Part shown: positions 9,045 through 18,075 of the stretch, in pieces | Layout of the letters: the number at the start of each line of letters is the position of its first letter | Position numbering within the stretch: position 1 is the stretch's first letter | Assembly: GCF_000301075.1 (NCBI RefSeq) | Contig: NZ_JH932293.1 | Span: 130,317 to 194,316 of the forward strand | Reading direction: 5' to 3' | DNA: 64,000 nucleotides | Source: Bergeyella zoohelcum ATCC 43767 | GTDB taxonomy: Bacteria > Bacteroidota > Bacteroidia > Flavobacteriales > Weeksellaceae | Translations under genes and position numbers: made by a program | The notes under the pieces: model-generated | The model's database searches: none | What the model was told of the DNA's origin: nothing | What the model saw: the letters and a program-made list of their open reading frames with translations, nothing else

Positions 9045-9875
9045 ATGGAGGAAATACAAAAACTAAACATTAGCAACTTAGACATTAACTTATTAATAGA
9101 CAAAGCCATAAGCTATGGAATAAAAATCGTAGCGGGACTTTTAATTGTTGTCATCGGATTTTGGCTGGCCGCTAGGGTTTCTAAGTTCATTAAAAAGAAA
9201 CTAAACATACAATCATTATCTTTATCACTCCAAAAATTTATAGGTGATATCATCGGTATGCTCATAAGAATTCTAGTTATTCTAGCAGCAATGAATACCA
9301 TGGGCGTAGAGACTACTTCATTTGTAGCACTTTTAGGTGGTCTAGCGGTAGGCGTAGGGATGGCACTTCAAGGTTCTTTATCTAACTTTGCCGGTGGTCT
9401 ATTAATCCTTGTGTTCAAGCCTTTTAGAGTAGGTGATGTAGTAGAAGTAATGGGAAATACTGGTACAGTGGAAGAAATATCCATCTTACAAACCATCATC
9501 CTAAAGGCAGATCTTAAAACCGTAATTCTTCCTAATGGAAATGTATTCAATAACGCCATTATTAATTACTCCAAAACAGGTGTGAGACGAGTGGAAATCA
9601 CGATAGGAATAGGCTATCAAGATGATTTTGACAAGGCCAAAGAAGTGCTTATAGAAGTAATGAAGAATGAGCCTCTACTCCTTCACGATAAAGGCTATGT
9701 TCTTGAAATCAATGACTTTGGGGACAACTCTGTAAATCTCGCCATGTATGCTTTCACCGAATCGAGCAATTTTTTACAAGCAAAATGGCGTCTTAATAGA
9801 GCCACCAAACTGGCTCTTGATAAACATGGCATCAGTATTCCGTACCCACAAAGAGAAGTACATGTCATCAAATAA
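9045..9875 (+). CDS. Small-conductance mechanosensitive channel (MscS family)
   Basis: Inner-membrane channel expected to open under hypo-osmotic shock. Three membrane helices are visible (about 26-48, 68-88, 93-120). The third is the Gly/Ala-rich pore helix (GLAVGVGMALQGSLSNFAGG), followed by the MscS beta domain (FRVGDVVEV, VILPNGNVFNNAI) and a C-terminal alpha/beta domain. Its 276 residues match the compact E. coli MscS type. It is followed by a strong hairpin terminator at 9901. Confidence 0.93.
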   Translation: MEEIQKLNISNLDINLLIDKAISYGIKIVAGLLIVVIGFWLAARVSKFIKKKLNIQSLSLSLQKFIGDIIGMLIRILVILAAMNTMGVETTSFVALLGGLAVGVGMALQGSLSNFAGGLLILVFKPFRVGDVVEVMGNTGTVEEISILQTIILKADLKTVILPNGNVFNNAIINYSKTGVRRVEITIGIGYQDDFDKAKEVLIEVMKNEPLLLHDKGYVLEINDFGDNSVNLAMYAFTESSNFLQAKWRLNRATKLALDKHGISIPYPQREVHVIK

Positions 9876-9900
9876 AATTTCTTAATCATCTATAAAAACG

Positions 9901-9946
9901 CTCGCCAATGCTATTCAAAAATAGGAATAACTTTGGCGAGATTTTT
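9901..9946. terminator. Bidirectional intrinsic terminator between convergent genes
   Basis: CTCGCCAA (9901-9908) pairs with TTGGCGAG (9933-9940) and is followed by ATTTTTT. The other strand also gives a T-run. It shares CGCCAA-GCTATT and ACTTTGGCGA blocks with the hairpin at 23481-23524. Confidence 0.8.
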
Positions 9947-10021
9947 TATTGCGTTTTTTCAGTCTATCAGAGTTTTAAGCATCGTTAAAAATACATCATC
10001 TCTATTTACTTCATGCTGAGA

Positions 10022-11020
10022 TTAATTCTCATTAGGCATCTCTCTAAGATTCGAGTTGAATTGCTGAGAGAGGAGTTGGTAGGTCGTATTAAAATAAGGC
10101 TCAGTCCAAAATTGCGTCCTATAATTGCTTTTCTTTCTATTAAATTTCACTCCTTTAGAGAGTTCATTTTTATTAAGATATTTCACTTCAGCAGGGTAAA
10201 AATGAGCTACAGAAGTAATCTGGGTAAAATGCTCATCTTTTTTATGTTTTAACTTGAAAGTAAAAGTCTCATCGTATCCGCTTAGCTGTTGAGGAGAAGT
10301 AGATTTTCCTGAAAACCGATATACATCTAAAAAATTCCATTGATAAAAAACATAGCCCAAAAACTTCCATTCTTTTTCATTAAACTTTTGACGATGAATG
10401 GAGTATGAAGTTTCATTTTCTAAAGGATGATAATGCTTTTTAAATGAAGGTTTTAGAATATCAGAAATTCTTTTCGGTTGAGGAAGCCGTATTATATTAT
10501 CAAATATAATGTCATTTATTTTCTTCACCTCATGACGAGACTCCATCACAAAGGAACGATACTCTTTAAGAATTTGTTTTTCTAATTTTTTAGATTTAAC
10601 ACTAAAAACATACTGGATAATCCCATCAATATAGATATTAAACACTCCATCATTAGTTACAAAACCATTAAAAAAACCTTCGATTACCAAATAGTCTTTC
10701 TGTGTTTTGGAAATTATGATTTCTGGAATTTTATACACTTTAGTGGGTTTTAGATGATATGTATCATTTTGAATTTTATCTACATACAGTGTATCCGTAT
10801 CTATACTGGGATGAGAAATCAAAACCCATTTTTCTTTTGCCAAAATAGATTTTTTTATTGCTCCATTTTCATCGGTTTGCCCTAAAAAAGATTTCTTTGA
10901 ATTGAGAATTAAGAGCTGTTTCATCGGCGATTGATTTTCGGCATTCAAAAACCTGATTTCCTGACCGAACATACAATCTATCATCAAACACAGAACTACA
11001 ATAATACAATTTCTAAACAT
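10022..11020 (-). CDS. Secreted hypothetical protein with carboxypeptidase-regulatory-like N-terminal domain
   Basis: A signal peptide (about 1-19, ending FGQ) precedes a beta-rich domain of about 75 residues (EIRFLNAENQSPMKQLLI, GQTDENGAI) typical of the CarboxypepD_reg-like fold in Bacteroidota envelope proteins. The remaining ~240 residues are charged, tyrosine-rich and unrecognised. There is no C-terminal sorting domain and no TonB-receptor barrel. It is monocistronic, convergent with mscS and tail-to-head with adk. Periplasmic or outer-membrane location is inferred. Confidence 0.7.
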   Translation of the reverse strand: MFRNCIIVVLCLMIDCMFGQEIRFLNAENQSPMKQLLILNSKKSFLGQTDENGAIKKSILAKEKWVLISHPSIDTDTLYVDKIQNDTYHLKPTKVYKIPEIIISKTQKDYLVIEGFFNGFVTNDGVFNIYIDGIIQYVFSVKSKKLEKQILKEYRSFVMESRHEVKKINDIIFDNIIRLPQPKRISDILKPSFKKHYHPLENETSYSIHRQKFNEKEWKFLGYVFYQWNFLDVYRFSGKSTSPQQLSGYDETFTFKLKHKKDEHFTQITSVAHFYPAEVKYLNKNELSKGVKFNRKKSNYRTQFWTEPYFNTTYQLLSQQFNSNLREMPNEN

Positions 11021-11057
11021 ATACTCAAACTTTATCTAACGGTAAAAATAATAATAA

Positions 11058-11081
11058 AAAAAATACCGCCTAAAGGCGGTA
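11058..11081 (-). terminator. Intrinsic terminator after adk
   Basis: TACCGCC (11064-11070), loop TAAA, GGCGGTA (11075-11081). On the minus strand the stem is followed by at least six T. Confidence 0.85.
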
Positions 11082-11085
11082 TTGA

Positions 11086-11664
11086 TTATTTAATTTTTTC
11101 AATTTCATTAGAGAGTTGAGCCGAAATTTCAGCAATTTCTCCTACTCCGTTAATCTCTACATATTTCCCTTGCTGCTTATAAAGTTCTGCCACTTCGGCG
11201 GTCTTGGCATAGTATTCTTTGATTCTATTTCGGATAATTTGTTCATCAGCATCATCACTTCTACCACTTGTTTTACCTCTTTCTAAAAGTCTTTGCACCA
11301 AAATTTCATCTTCCACTACTAATGAAAGACATACATCAATATCCTCATTCAAAACCTCTTTCACTATACCTTCCAATGCTTGGGTCTGGAAAGCGGTTCT
11401 CGGGAATCCATCAAAGATAAATCCTTTTGCGTCCGTAGGTTTTTTGAGTTCATCTGTAAGCATATCTATAGTCACTTGGTCAGGAACCAACTCTCCTTTA
11501 TCCATATAGGATTTTGCTAATTTCCCAAGTGCCGTTTCATTTTTGATATTAAAACGGAAAAGATCTCCCGTAGAAATTTGCTTAAGATTAAATTGCTCTA
11601 TCAAGCGCTGTGCCTGAGTGCCTTTTCCACTCCCTGGTGGGCCAAATAATACGATGTTTATCAT
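11086..11664 (-). CDS. adk: Adenylate kinase
   Basis: Catalyses AMP + ATP to 2 ADP. The P-loop GPPGSGKGTQ is at about 8-17, with the NMP-binding region (STGDLFR) and DGFPRT following. Length of 192 aa indicates the short-LID form without a zinc-binding insertion. It starts 47 bases after hpt, so the two purine-nucleotide genes probably form one unit ending at the terminator 11058-11081. Confidence 0.96.
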   Translation of the reverse strand: MINIVLFGPPGSGKGTQAQRLIEQFNLKQISTGDLFRFNIKNETALGKLAKSYMDKGELVPDQVTIDMLTDELKKPTDAKGFIFDGFPRTAFQTQALEGIVKEVLNEDIDVCLSLVVEDEILVQRLLERGKTSGRSDDADEQIIRNRIKEYYAKTAEVAELYKQQGKYVEINGVGEIAEISAQLSNEIEKIK

Positions 11665-11711
11665 TGATTTTGTTATTTTTAATATTTTTTAGATTTTCTC
11701 TAAATGACAAT

Positions 11712-12269
11712 TTAATGATTGATTCTTCCTTCAGAAAGTTGATACAAATCAGGAAGGTTTCTTCCAAGCTCATCATAATCAAGCCCATACCCTAAAACAA
11801 ACTTGTTAGGAATTTCCTTAGCCACATAATCAATAGTGAAGTCTTTTTTAAACACTTCTGGCTTCAAAAATGCCGATGCTACTTTAAGTGACTTAGGTCT
11901 TTGAGTATTTTTAAAATATTCAAAAAGACTTTCTATAGTATTCCCTGTATCTACAATGTCTTCCATCAAAATAATGTGTCTTCCCTCCACATCTTTGGTA
12001 AGATCCATTTTGGTATATACCACTCCCGTAGATTGGAGCCCTCCATGATAAGAACTTACCTGGAGAAAAGCTACCTCGCATTTTCCTGGATAATACTTTA
12101 AAAAATCAGAAAAGAACATAAAAACTCCATTAAGTACCCCGATAAATACTGGAGTTTCATCTTTATAATCTTCATATACGGTTAGTGCCAATGCTTTTAC
12201 AGCTTCCTGAATTTCTTCACTGCTAAGGTAAGGAACGAATTCTTTATCGTGAATTTTTACTGTTTTCAT
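11712..12269 (-). CDS. hpt: Hypoxanthine phosphoribosyltransferase
   Basis: Purine salvage: transfers phosphoribose from PRPP to hypoxanthine or guanine. The PRPP-binding signature ILMEDIVDTGNT is present, preceded by the flexible-loop region around SSYHGGLQSTG. Length is 185 aa. A -7 element TAATTTTG (12287-12294 complement) lies about 20 bp upstream. It is followed by adk, another purine gene. Confidence 0.94.
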   Translation of the reverse strand: MKTVKIHDKEFVPYLSSEEIQEAVKALALTVYEDYKDETPVFIGVLNGVFMFFSDFLKYYPGKCEVAFLQVSSYHGGLQSTGVVYTKMDLTKDVEGRHIILMEDIVDTGNTIESLFEYFKNTQRPKSLKVASAFLKPEVFKKDFTIDYVAKEIPNKFVLGYGLDYDELGRNLPDLYQLSEGRINH

Positions 12270-12666
12270 TCTATTGAAATAGAGTACAAAATTAAGGAAT
12301 ATTATTTTTTTAGACTTGTAGTTTATAGATTTTTTTGACCGTCAGTTTGTATTCACACTTTCTATTTTAGAATAATTTAAGAAAATCATCTATAAATTTA
12401 ATACATGTACAATAACCTCTTAATTAATGATATTACTGCATCAGTCTCTGAAAAAATAATCAAGACAACGATTTTAAAATGCAAGTACAAAATAAAAAAC
12501 AATAAAAAAATTAAAAAATCTATAAAACAATATAATAAATGAAATTTACACTCATGTATTTATTCATAGGAGCTATTAAGAATTGGTCACCCCAAAAAAA
12601 CATTTTATCCAATTGATATATTCACAATATTTTGACCATAAAAACCATTTATTTTCACAATAAATT
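12270..12666. other. AT-rich non-coding stretch upstream of hpt
   Basis: Apart from the hpt -7 element at 12287-12294, I see no convincing gene or structure here. Reading frames on both strands are short and lack plausible starts. Confidence 0.5.
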
Positions 12667-12696
12667 TTGCAGTTAAGAAAATTTGTTGTACTTTTG
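12667..12696 (+). promoter_or_regulatory. Promoter of the candidate small RNA
   Basis: TTG (12667-12669), 19 bases, TACTTTTG (12689-12696): a full match to the flavobacterial consensus. No open reading frame follows it; the next elements are two hairpins. Confidence 0.65.
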
Positions 12697-12701
12697 ACAC
12701 G

Positions 12702-12788
12702 CTTAGAAGAGCTCCATTGCTTTAAAAAGCAATAATTTTTTTCATCATTTGTGTGAGAGCCATGAACATGTTTCATGGCTCTTTTTTA
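12702..12788 (+). ncRNA. Candidate small RNA of about 85 nt
   Basis: Begins just downstream of a full promoter match and ends in a strong terminator. It contains hairpin 1, ATTGCTT-TAAA-AAGCAAT (12716-12733), followed by a run of T, then hairpin 2 (12756-12782) and T6. No start codon with a sensible frame is present. It could be an orphan small RNA or a known class such as Flavo-1 that I cannot confirm by eye. It lies between the divergently placed hpt and the 3' end of cysS. Confidence 0.5.
12756..12788 (+). terminator. Strong intrinsic terminator of the candidate small RNA
   Basis: AGAGCCATGAA (12756-12766) pairs perfectly with TTCATGGCTCT (12772-12782), loop CATGT, followed by TTTTTT. Confidence 0.85.
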
Positions 12789-12853
12789 TTGTTCACTTAT
12801 ATTATTTGCATTCATCATATCATCACCACCTACTCCCTTCATCATCAGCATAT

Positions 12854-12884
12854 TAAAAAAAAGAGATGCAAATTCTGCATCTCT
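12854..12884 (-). terminator. Intrinsic terminator after cysS
   Basis: AGAGATGCA (12862-12870) pairs with TGCATCTCT (12876-12884). A run of T follows on the minus strand. Confidence 0.85.
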
Positions 12885-12923
12885 ATATGAGTTTTCACTA
12901 AAAATTTATTTCATGAGCTTATT

Positions 12924-14402
12924 CTATTTGAGTACATAGCTGGTACCTTCTCTGCTATCTTTCAATTCAATGCCTTCTGAAAGAAGCTTATCACGAATTT
13001 CATCGGAAAGTTCAAAATTCTTCGCTTTTCGAGCTTGATTTCTCAGGTCAATAAGTATCCTCATTGCACCATCTAGCTTCTCACTATTACTCTCTTCTAA
13101 ATCCTGAAGCCCAAGCACATCATACACAAATCCATTGAGTAAAGATTTGAGTGTATTGAGCTCATCTATGCTTATTTCTTCATCACCATTTTTCCATTGG
13201 AAAATCCATTTCACCGCTTCAAAAAGATGAGAAATTAAAATAGGACTATTAAAATCATCCGTGAGTGCAGCATAACACTTTTCTTTCCATTCGATGATAC
13301 GATTAGCTATTGGCTGTGAGCTATTGGCTGTGGGTGCTATTTCATTAATGATTTTTACTGCTTCCATCAGCCTATTAAACCCTTTTTCACTGGCCAAAAG
13401 TGCTTCATTAGATAGATCTACCACACTCCTATAATGTGCTTGGAGGAAGAAAAATCTTACCACTGATGGATGAAATGCTTTTTCAAAAAAATCATTATTC
13501 CCCGTGATGAGTTCCATAGGTAAAATAGTATTCCCTGTAGATTTACTCATTTTTTGCCCATTCATCGTTAGCATATTGGCATGCATCCAATAATTTACTG
13601 GTGAAGTGCCATTACATGCTTTCCCTTGGGCTATTTCGCACTCATGGTGTGGAAATTTCAGGTCCATTCCTCCTCCGTGAATATCAAACCTATCCCCTAA
13701 ATATTTAGTACTCATAGCTGTACATTCTAAATGCCAGCCTGGAAAACCTTCTCCCCAAGGAGATGGCCATTTCATAATATGCTCAGGAGATGCTTTCTTC
13801 CAAAGAGCAAAATCTTGCGGATTTTTCTTTTCATCTTGTCCGTCTAAATCACGAGTATTGGCAAATAATTCATCAATATTCCTCTTAGAGAGCTCACCAT
13901 AGTTTCCTCCTTGCTCATTGTACGCACGAACATCAAAATACACTGAACCATTGCTTACATACGCTAACCCTTTCTCAATCAAAACCTTAGTAAGCTCTAA
14001 TTGTTCAATGATATGCCCCGTAGCAGTAGGCTCAATATTGGGAGGCAAATTATTAAACATGCTCAGCACCTTGTGAAAATCCACAGTGTATTTCTGTACA
14101 ATTTCCATAGGTTCTAATTTCTCCAAGCGAGATTGTTTCACAAAACGGTCATTATTCACATCGCCATCATCGGTAAGGTGTCCCGCATCAGTAATATTAC
14201 GGACATAACGCACTTTGTACCCTAAGTGCATCAGGGTTCTATAAATAAAATCAAAGGACATGAAAGTACGCACATTGCCCATATGGACATTACTATACAC
14301 CGTAGGTCCGCAGACATACATGCCTACATTACCTTCTAGAATAGGTTTAAAAATTTCTTTTTCTCCTGTAAGAGAATTGTATATTTTGAGCTGATAGTTC
14401 AT
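12924..14402 (-). CDS. cysS: Cysteinyl-tRNA synthetase
   Basis: Class I synthetase charging tRNA-Cys. The HIGH-type motif is HMGN within [13 protein letters not shown], whose cysteine is the first zinc ligand; further ligands are in WHLECTAMS and HHECEIAQ. The second signature is KMSKSTGN. The C-terminal DALR and anticodon regions are complete (492 aa). Around residues 353-363 there is a [11 protein letters not shown] stretch encoded by two perfect 14-bp repeats (13305-13332), which looks like an inserted repeat in a linker. folE is the next gene upstream, 83 bp away. Confidence 0.96.
   Translation of the reverse strand: MNYQLKIYNSLTGEKEIFKPILEGNVGMYVCGPTVYSNVHMGNVRTFMSFDFIYRTLMHLGYKVRYVRNITDAGHLTDDGDVNNDRFVKQSRLEKLEPMEIVQKYTVDFHKVLSMFNNLPPNIEPTATGHIIEQLELTKVLIEKGLAYVSNGSVYFDVRAYNEQGGNYGELSKRNIDELFANTRDLDGQDEKKNPQDFALWKKASPEHIMKWPSPWGEGFPGWHLECTAMSTKYLGDRFDIHGGGMDLKFPHHECEIAQGKACNGTSPVNYWMHANMLTMNGQKMSKSTGNTILPMELITGNNDFFEKAFHPSVVRFFFLQAHYRSVVDLSNEALLASEKGFNRLMEAVKIINEIAPTANSSQPIANRIIEWKEKCYAALTDDFNSPILISHLFEAVKWIFQWKNGDEEISIDELNTLKSLLNGFVYDVLGLQDLEESNSEKLDGAMRILIDLRNQARKAKNFELSDEIRDKLLSEGIELKDSREGTSYVLK
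13305..13332. repeat. Two perfect 14-bp repeats inside cysS
   Basis: AGCTATTGGCTGTG occurs twice head to tail. Each copy is two related heptamers and resembles the TTGGCTG repeats in leuS (47091-47118). Both translate to PTAN-type residues. Confidence 0.8.
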
Positions 14403-14485
14403 ATTTTCAAAAATTAAAAAATCCTGAAAAAGTTATTACTTTGAATAATTTGATGTCAATTTCCTAAACGATTGTTCTTTTAAAA

Positions 14486-15151
14486 TCAGTCTAGTTTAGA
14501 ATGAATCCCCACATAATGTAAGAACTCTTGTCTTGTAATAGGGTTAGTTCGGAAAATACCACTCAGCTCTGCCGTAATAGTAGAACTGGCCGTATCTCTA
14601 ATCCCTCTACAATTTACGCAAAGATGTTTGGCATCAATAACACATGCTACATCTTTCGTATTAAGGGCTTCTTTCATAGCATCTACAATTTGCATAGTAA
14701 GTCTTTCCTGTACTTGGGGTCTTTTAGCATAATAATTTACTATTCTATTAATTTTAGAAAGCCCAATAACTTCTCCGTTAGAAATATACGCCACATGAGC
14801 TCTTCCTATGATAGGAAGGAAATGGTGTTCACAAAAAGAATACACTGTAATATCCTTCTCCACAAGCATCTGACGATATTTATACTTATTACTAAAAGTA
14901 GAAATACCGGGTTTATTTTCAGGAAGTAACCCTCCAAAAATTTCATTTACATACATTTTCGCCACTCTTTTCGGAGAATCTTTCAGAGAATCATCGGTCA
15001 TATCCATCCCTAATGTATGCATAATTTCCGCAAAATGCTTCTCTATAATGGCTATTTTCTCCTCAGGGGTTTTCTCAAAAGCATCGGCTCTGAGCGGTGT
15101 ATGTTCCTTTCCCGAAAAAACATCATCATCGTTATCAAAAAAATCGTTCAT
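14486..15151 (-). CDS. folE: GTP cyclohydrolase I
   Basis: Converts GTP to dihydroneopterin triphosphate, the first step of folate/pterin synthesis. Zinc and catalytic residues are visible in SFCEHHFLPI, in GLSKINRIV and KRPQVQERL, and in LCVNCRGI. The N-terminal 35 residues are acidic and variable. Length is 221 aa. A complete promoter match lies just upstream (15172-15200). Confidence 0.96.
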   Translation of the reverse strand: MNDFFDNDDDVFSGKEHTPLRADAFEKTPEEKIAIIEKHFAEIMHTLGMDMTDDSLKDSPKRVAKMYVNEIFGGLLPENKPGISTFSNKYKYRQMLVEKDITVYSFCEHHFLPIIGRAHVAYISNGEVIGLSKINRIVNYYAKRPQVQERLTMQIVDAMKEALNTKDVACVIDAKHLCVNCRGIRDTASSTITAELSGIFRTNPITRQEFLHYVGIHSKLD

Positions 15152-15171
15152 GTTTTTCTTTAATTCTAAAA

Positions 15172-15200
15172 CAAAGATAGGAATTTCCCTTCCAAAACAA
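15172..15200 (-). promoter_or_regulatory. folE promoter
   Basis: On the minus strand TTG (15200-15198), 18 bases, TATCTTTG (15179-15172). The box is 21 bases before the ATG. Confidence 0.7.
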
Positions 15201-15340
15201 TGCGTTTTCCTTATAATATCATTCTGATAATAAAGAAAATTTTCTTTCTGACAATAGCTTATTTGTACAAAGACAAATACAATCTACTTAGATAATAAAA
15301 TGATAGTATGATTTTTGATATAAACAAGAAAAAAAGAATA

Positions 15341-15634
15341 ATGAGATACGAAAACCAAAGGCAAGGCAATGGAGGTGTAATACTATTATTTTCAGATGAA
15401 AATATAGAAATAGGAAGATGCACCTATATGGTGATACCTTCAGAGTCCAAATTAATCATTTCATTTGTATTGGTACACAAAGAGTTTGAAGGTAAAGGAA
15501 TGGGGAAACTTTTAGTAGAAGCTGCCATCCAGTTCGCTAGAGAGAATGGATGGAAAATTTTCCCGCATTGCTCTTATGCACATTCTGTAATGAAGAAAAT
15601 AGACCATGTAAAAGATATTTTGATTCCCCACTAA
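15341..15634 (+). CDS. Small GNAT-fold N-acetyltransferase-like protein (YjdJ/GCN5-related type)
   Basis: A 97-residue single-domain protein with the acetyl-CoA loop motif (KGMGKLLVEAAI) and the PHCSYAHS segment typical of the short GCN5-related acetyltransferase family (Acetyltransf_CG). Substrates of this family are mostly unknown. ATG 15341 is preferred over 15308 because the extra residues are lysine-rich and unlike the family. It is monocistronic and convergent with yebC. Confidence 0.82.
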   Translation: MRYENQRQGNGGVILLFSDENIEIGRCTYMVIPSESKLIISFVLVHKEFEGKGMGKLLVEAAIQFARENGWKIFPHCSYAHSVMKKIDHVKDILIPH

Positions 15635-15654
15635 AATATCTAATTATCAAAAGC

Positions 15655-15688
15655 AAAGCTGCCCAAAATGGACAGCTTTTTGTTTTTT
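15655..15688. terminator. Terminator between convergent GNAT gene and yebC
   Basis: AAAGCTGCC (15655-15663) faces GGACAGCTTT (15670-15679) with one bulge, followed by a T-rich run on the plus strand. Confidence 0.7.
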
Positions 15689-16429
15689 TTATAATTTTTG
15701 CATGAGTTCATCATTGATTTCCATATTATGGTACACATTCTGAACATCATCATCTTCTTCAAATTTTTCCAGCATTTTCATATTATTTTTAAACTGCTCT
15801 TCGGTAACTTCTTTGGTCATATTGGGGATACGCTGAAGCTCTGCACTCTTTGCTTCTATTCCTAATTTTTCTAATTTATGGGACAAAGCACCAAAATCTT
15901 CAAAAGCGGTAGTTACCATCACTTCATTTTCATCGGTATCTATTTCTTCTGCACCACCGTCTATCATCTCCATTTCAAATTCCTCCCAATCCATAGTAAT
16001 AGAAGATTTATCTAAAGTAAAAATTCCTTTTCTATCAAAAATAAATGCGAGTTCCCCGTTTTTACCAAGGTTTCCGTCCATTTTATTAAATATAGCACGA
16101 ACATTCGCCACGGTTCTTGTAGGATTATTGGTAGTGCATTCTACAAAGAACGCTACTCCACCTTGTCCATAACCTTCATAAGTAATTTCATCATACTGCT
16201 CAGCATCCGCTCCAGAAGCTTTTTTTATTGCTCTTTCCACATTATCTTTCGGCATATTTGCTCCTTTGGCGTTTTGGATACACCTTCTCAATGCAGGATT
16301 TGATTCAGGGTCAGGCCCGCCTGCTTTTACCGCTATAGCAATATCTTTTCCTATTCTAGAAAATGTTTTAGCCATTTTATCCCATCTTGCCATTTTTGAT
16401 GCCTTTCTATATTCAAAAGCTCTTCCCAT
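15689..16429 (-). CDS. YebC/PmpR family DNA-binding/translation-associated protein
   Basis: Start at 16429 gives the family N-terminus MGRAFEYRKASKMARWDKM. A longer frame to 16498 would overlap the ompA terminator and is rejected. The KAGGPDPESNPALR segment and the three-domain layout (246 aa) are characteristic. YebC proteins were described as transcription regulators and more recently as factors for translating proline-rich stretches; which applies here is unknown. A -7 box TATTTTTG lies at 16451-16458 on the minus strand. Confidence 0.94.
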   Translation of the reverse strand: MGRAFEYRKASKMARWDKMAKTFSRIGKDIAIAVKAGGPDPESNPALRRCIQNAKGANMPKDNVERAIKKASGADAEQYDEITYEGYGQGGVAFFVECTTNNPTRTVANVRAIFNKMDGNLGKNGELAFIFDRKGIFTLDKSSITMDWEEFEMEMIDGGAEEIDTDENEVMVTTAFEDFGALSHKLEKLGIEAKSAELQRIPNMTKEVTEEQFKNNMKMLEKFEEDDDVQNVYHNMEINDELMQKL

Positions 16430-16450
16430 ATTTTTAATATTTAATTTTTG

Positions 16451-16458
16451 CAAAAATA
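16451..16458 (-). promoter_or_regulatory. -7 element of the yebC promoter
   Basis: TATTTTTG on the minus strand, directly after the ompA terminator, so yebC has its own promoter. No clear TTG at -33. Confidence 0.45.
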
Positions 16459-16464
16459 ATAAAT

Positions 16465-16495
16465 AAACAAAAACGCCCGATAAAAATCGGGCGTT
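16465..16495 (-). terminator. Intrinsic terminator after the OmpA gene
   Basis: AACGCCCGAT (16472-16481) pairs with ATCGGGCGTT (16486-16495). T-rich sequence follows on the minus strand. Confidence 0.9.
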
Positions 16496-16517
16496 CATTT
16501 ATTAAGAATTGAATCTA

Positions 16518-17999
16518 TTATCTTCTTCTTTTCTTAGTTGATACTTTTTTAGTTGATTTTTTAGGAGTACCGATTTCTACATCAGACTTCTTCAAAGTAT
16601 CCCAAGTAGAAGCATCAGCTGGAAGAACTACTACTTTTCTATCTTTAGCTCTTTCTGCGTCAGAAGCAGTTTCTGGAACTACTGCATTTTGCTCACCTAC
16701 ACCGATAGATTTCAAAGCATCAGAAGAAACACCTCTTGCTTCAAGTGCTGCTACTACTGCTGCCGCTCTTTCTTTAGAAAGTTTCAAGTTGTAGTTATCA
16801 TTACCTTTTTTATCCGTATGACCTACTACTACATAGTTTCCTCTAGATTCTTTAATAATTTCAGCAGCCATATCTAATTTAGGAGCAGACTCTGGTCTTA
16901 AAGTAGCCTTATTAAAGTTAAATACAATGTTCTCAAGTGCTCTAGTAGCATCTATTGCGCTCACTTCTTTTGGCTTAGGACATCCATTGTACTCTCTAAG
17001 ACCTGCTACAGTAGGACAAGCATCATCTTTGTCTAAGATACCATCATTATCTGTATCTGGCCAAGGACAACCTTGATTTTCCACTGGACCCGCTACATTA
17101 GGACAGTTGTCATCTTTATCAAGAACACCATCACCGTCTGTATCTGGCCAAGGACAACCTTGATTTTCCACTGGACCAGCCACTTCAGGACAGTCATCAT
17201 CTTTATCGATAACACCATCACCATCCGTATCAGGGCATCCTTGGAATTCTGGCAATCCTGGAGTATCTGGGCAAAGATCATCTTTATCTAAGATTCCATC
17301 TTTATCTCTATCTCTTTGTCCGAATCTAAACAAGATAGAAGCAGACGCTTGCCAGAAGTTCATCGCACTTGCTCCTTTATTGATAGGAGAAGACACATAA
17401 TCACCTTGGATACCAAGACCGAAATTTTTAGTCAACCAGAAGTTAGATCCTAAACCAACTGGCACCATGAAATGATTTGCTTTTCCCATAGTAGCTCCAT
17501 CTTCTCCCTTAGTCAAAGTAGGAAGACCGTTTTCATCTAAGTTAGCATAATCATTGGTAGGGAAAGAAACACCTGTTTGGTCGTATCTCAAATAAGAAGC
17601 ACCTACTCTTAAGTAAGGATCAAACCAAGAATCTTCATTCCATAAACCGTTAAATTTAAACTGAAGACCAAGTCCTGTCATTAGCATGAATTCCTTGCCT
17701 GTCTTAATTCTTTGGTTTCCAATATTACCTACGGTAGTTTGCCAATCCAATACTAAGACTTTACCTAAATTTCTCGCAACTGTCAATTTAGAAAGTGGTG
17801 GAGTAATTTCGTAATTCTTTGAGTGGAATAACTCCTTAAAGTTATTAAATTTCTCGCCTACACCTCCTGAAGCTACTGCCATGTGGTTAACTCCGTGAGC
17901 ACCCACACCGATGAGCCAAGGATTGCTCGTAGTTTGAGCGAATACAGAAGAGGCAACAGTAAGTGCCAATGCTGAAATTCCTAGTTTTAGATTTTTCAT
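16518..17999 (-). CDS. OmpA family outer-membrane protein with thrombospondin type 3 repeats
   Basis: The signal peptide MKNLKLGISALALTVASSVFAQ sets the start at 17999 (the frame runs open to 18029). Residues ~25-235 form an N-terminal beta barrel. About 245-360 hold calcium-binding thrombospondin type 3 repeats (DxDxDGVxDxxD with CP spacers). About 370-470 is the peptidoglycan-binding OmpA C-terminal domain (VVVGHTDKKGNDNYN). The tail is lysine-rich (KKSTKKVSTKKRRR). Length is 493 aa. Such proteins anchor the outer membrane to the wall and are often abundant; codons are AGA-type, as expected for high expression here. Confidence 0.93.
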   Translation of the reverse strand: MKNLKLGISALALTVASSVFAQTTSNPWLIGVGAHGVNHMAVASGGVGEKFNNFKELFHSKNYEITPPLSKLTVARNLGKVLVLDWQTTVGNIGNQRIKTGKEFMLMTGLGLQFKFNGLWNEDSWFDPYLRVGASYLRYDQTGVSFPTNDYANLDENGLPTLTKGEDGATMGKANHFMVPVGLGSNFWLTKNFGLGIQGDYVSSPINKGASAMNFWQASASILFRFGQRDRDKDGILDKDDLCPDTPGLPEFQGCPDTDGDGVIDKDDDCPEVAGPVENQGCPWPDTDGDGVLDKDDNCPNVAGPVENQGCPWPDTDNDGILDKDDACPTVAGLREYNGCPKPKEVSAIDATRALENIVFNFNKATLRPESAPKLDMAAEIIKESRGNYVVVGHTDKKGNDNYNLKLSKERAAAVVAALEARGVSSDALKSIGVGEQNAVVPETASDAERAKDRKVVVLPADASTWDTLKKSDVEIGTPKKSTKKVSTKKRRR

Positions 18000-18075
18000 A
18001 AATAAATGATTAAATAATTGATATTGCAAAATAAATATAAATTTTCTTATTGCACAAAGTTTTTTTAAGATTTTT

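Noticed and set aside
12716..12733. T-box or other leader riboswitch for cysS
   Set aside because: The structure is on the strand opposite to cysS and downstream of its 3' end, so it cannot be its leader.
12576..12776. 66-codon minus-strand frame
   Set aside because: Low-complexity, no homologous pattern, and it overlaps the candidate small-RNA promoter and hairpins.
15689..16429. Calling YebC simply a transcription regulator
   Set aside because: Recent work assigns a translation role to many YebC proteins; the sequence does not decide, so the call is left as a family name.
16430..16498. Longer N-terminus for the YebC protein
   Set aside because: The extension runs through the ompA terminator and the yebC -7 box; the family N-terminus begins at 16429.
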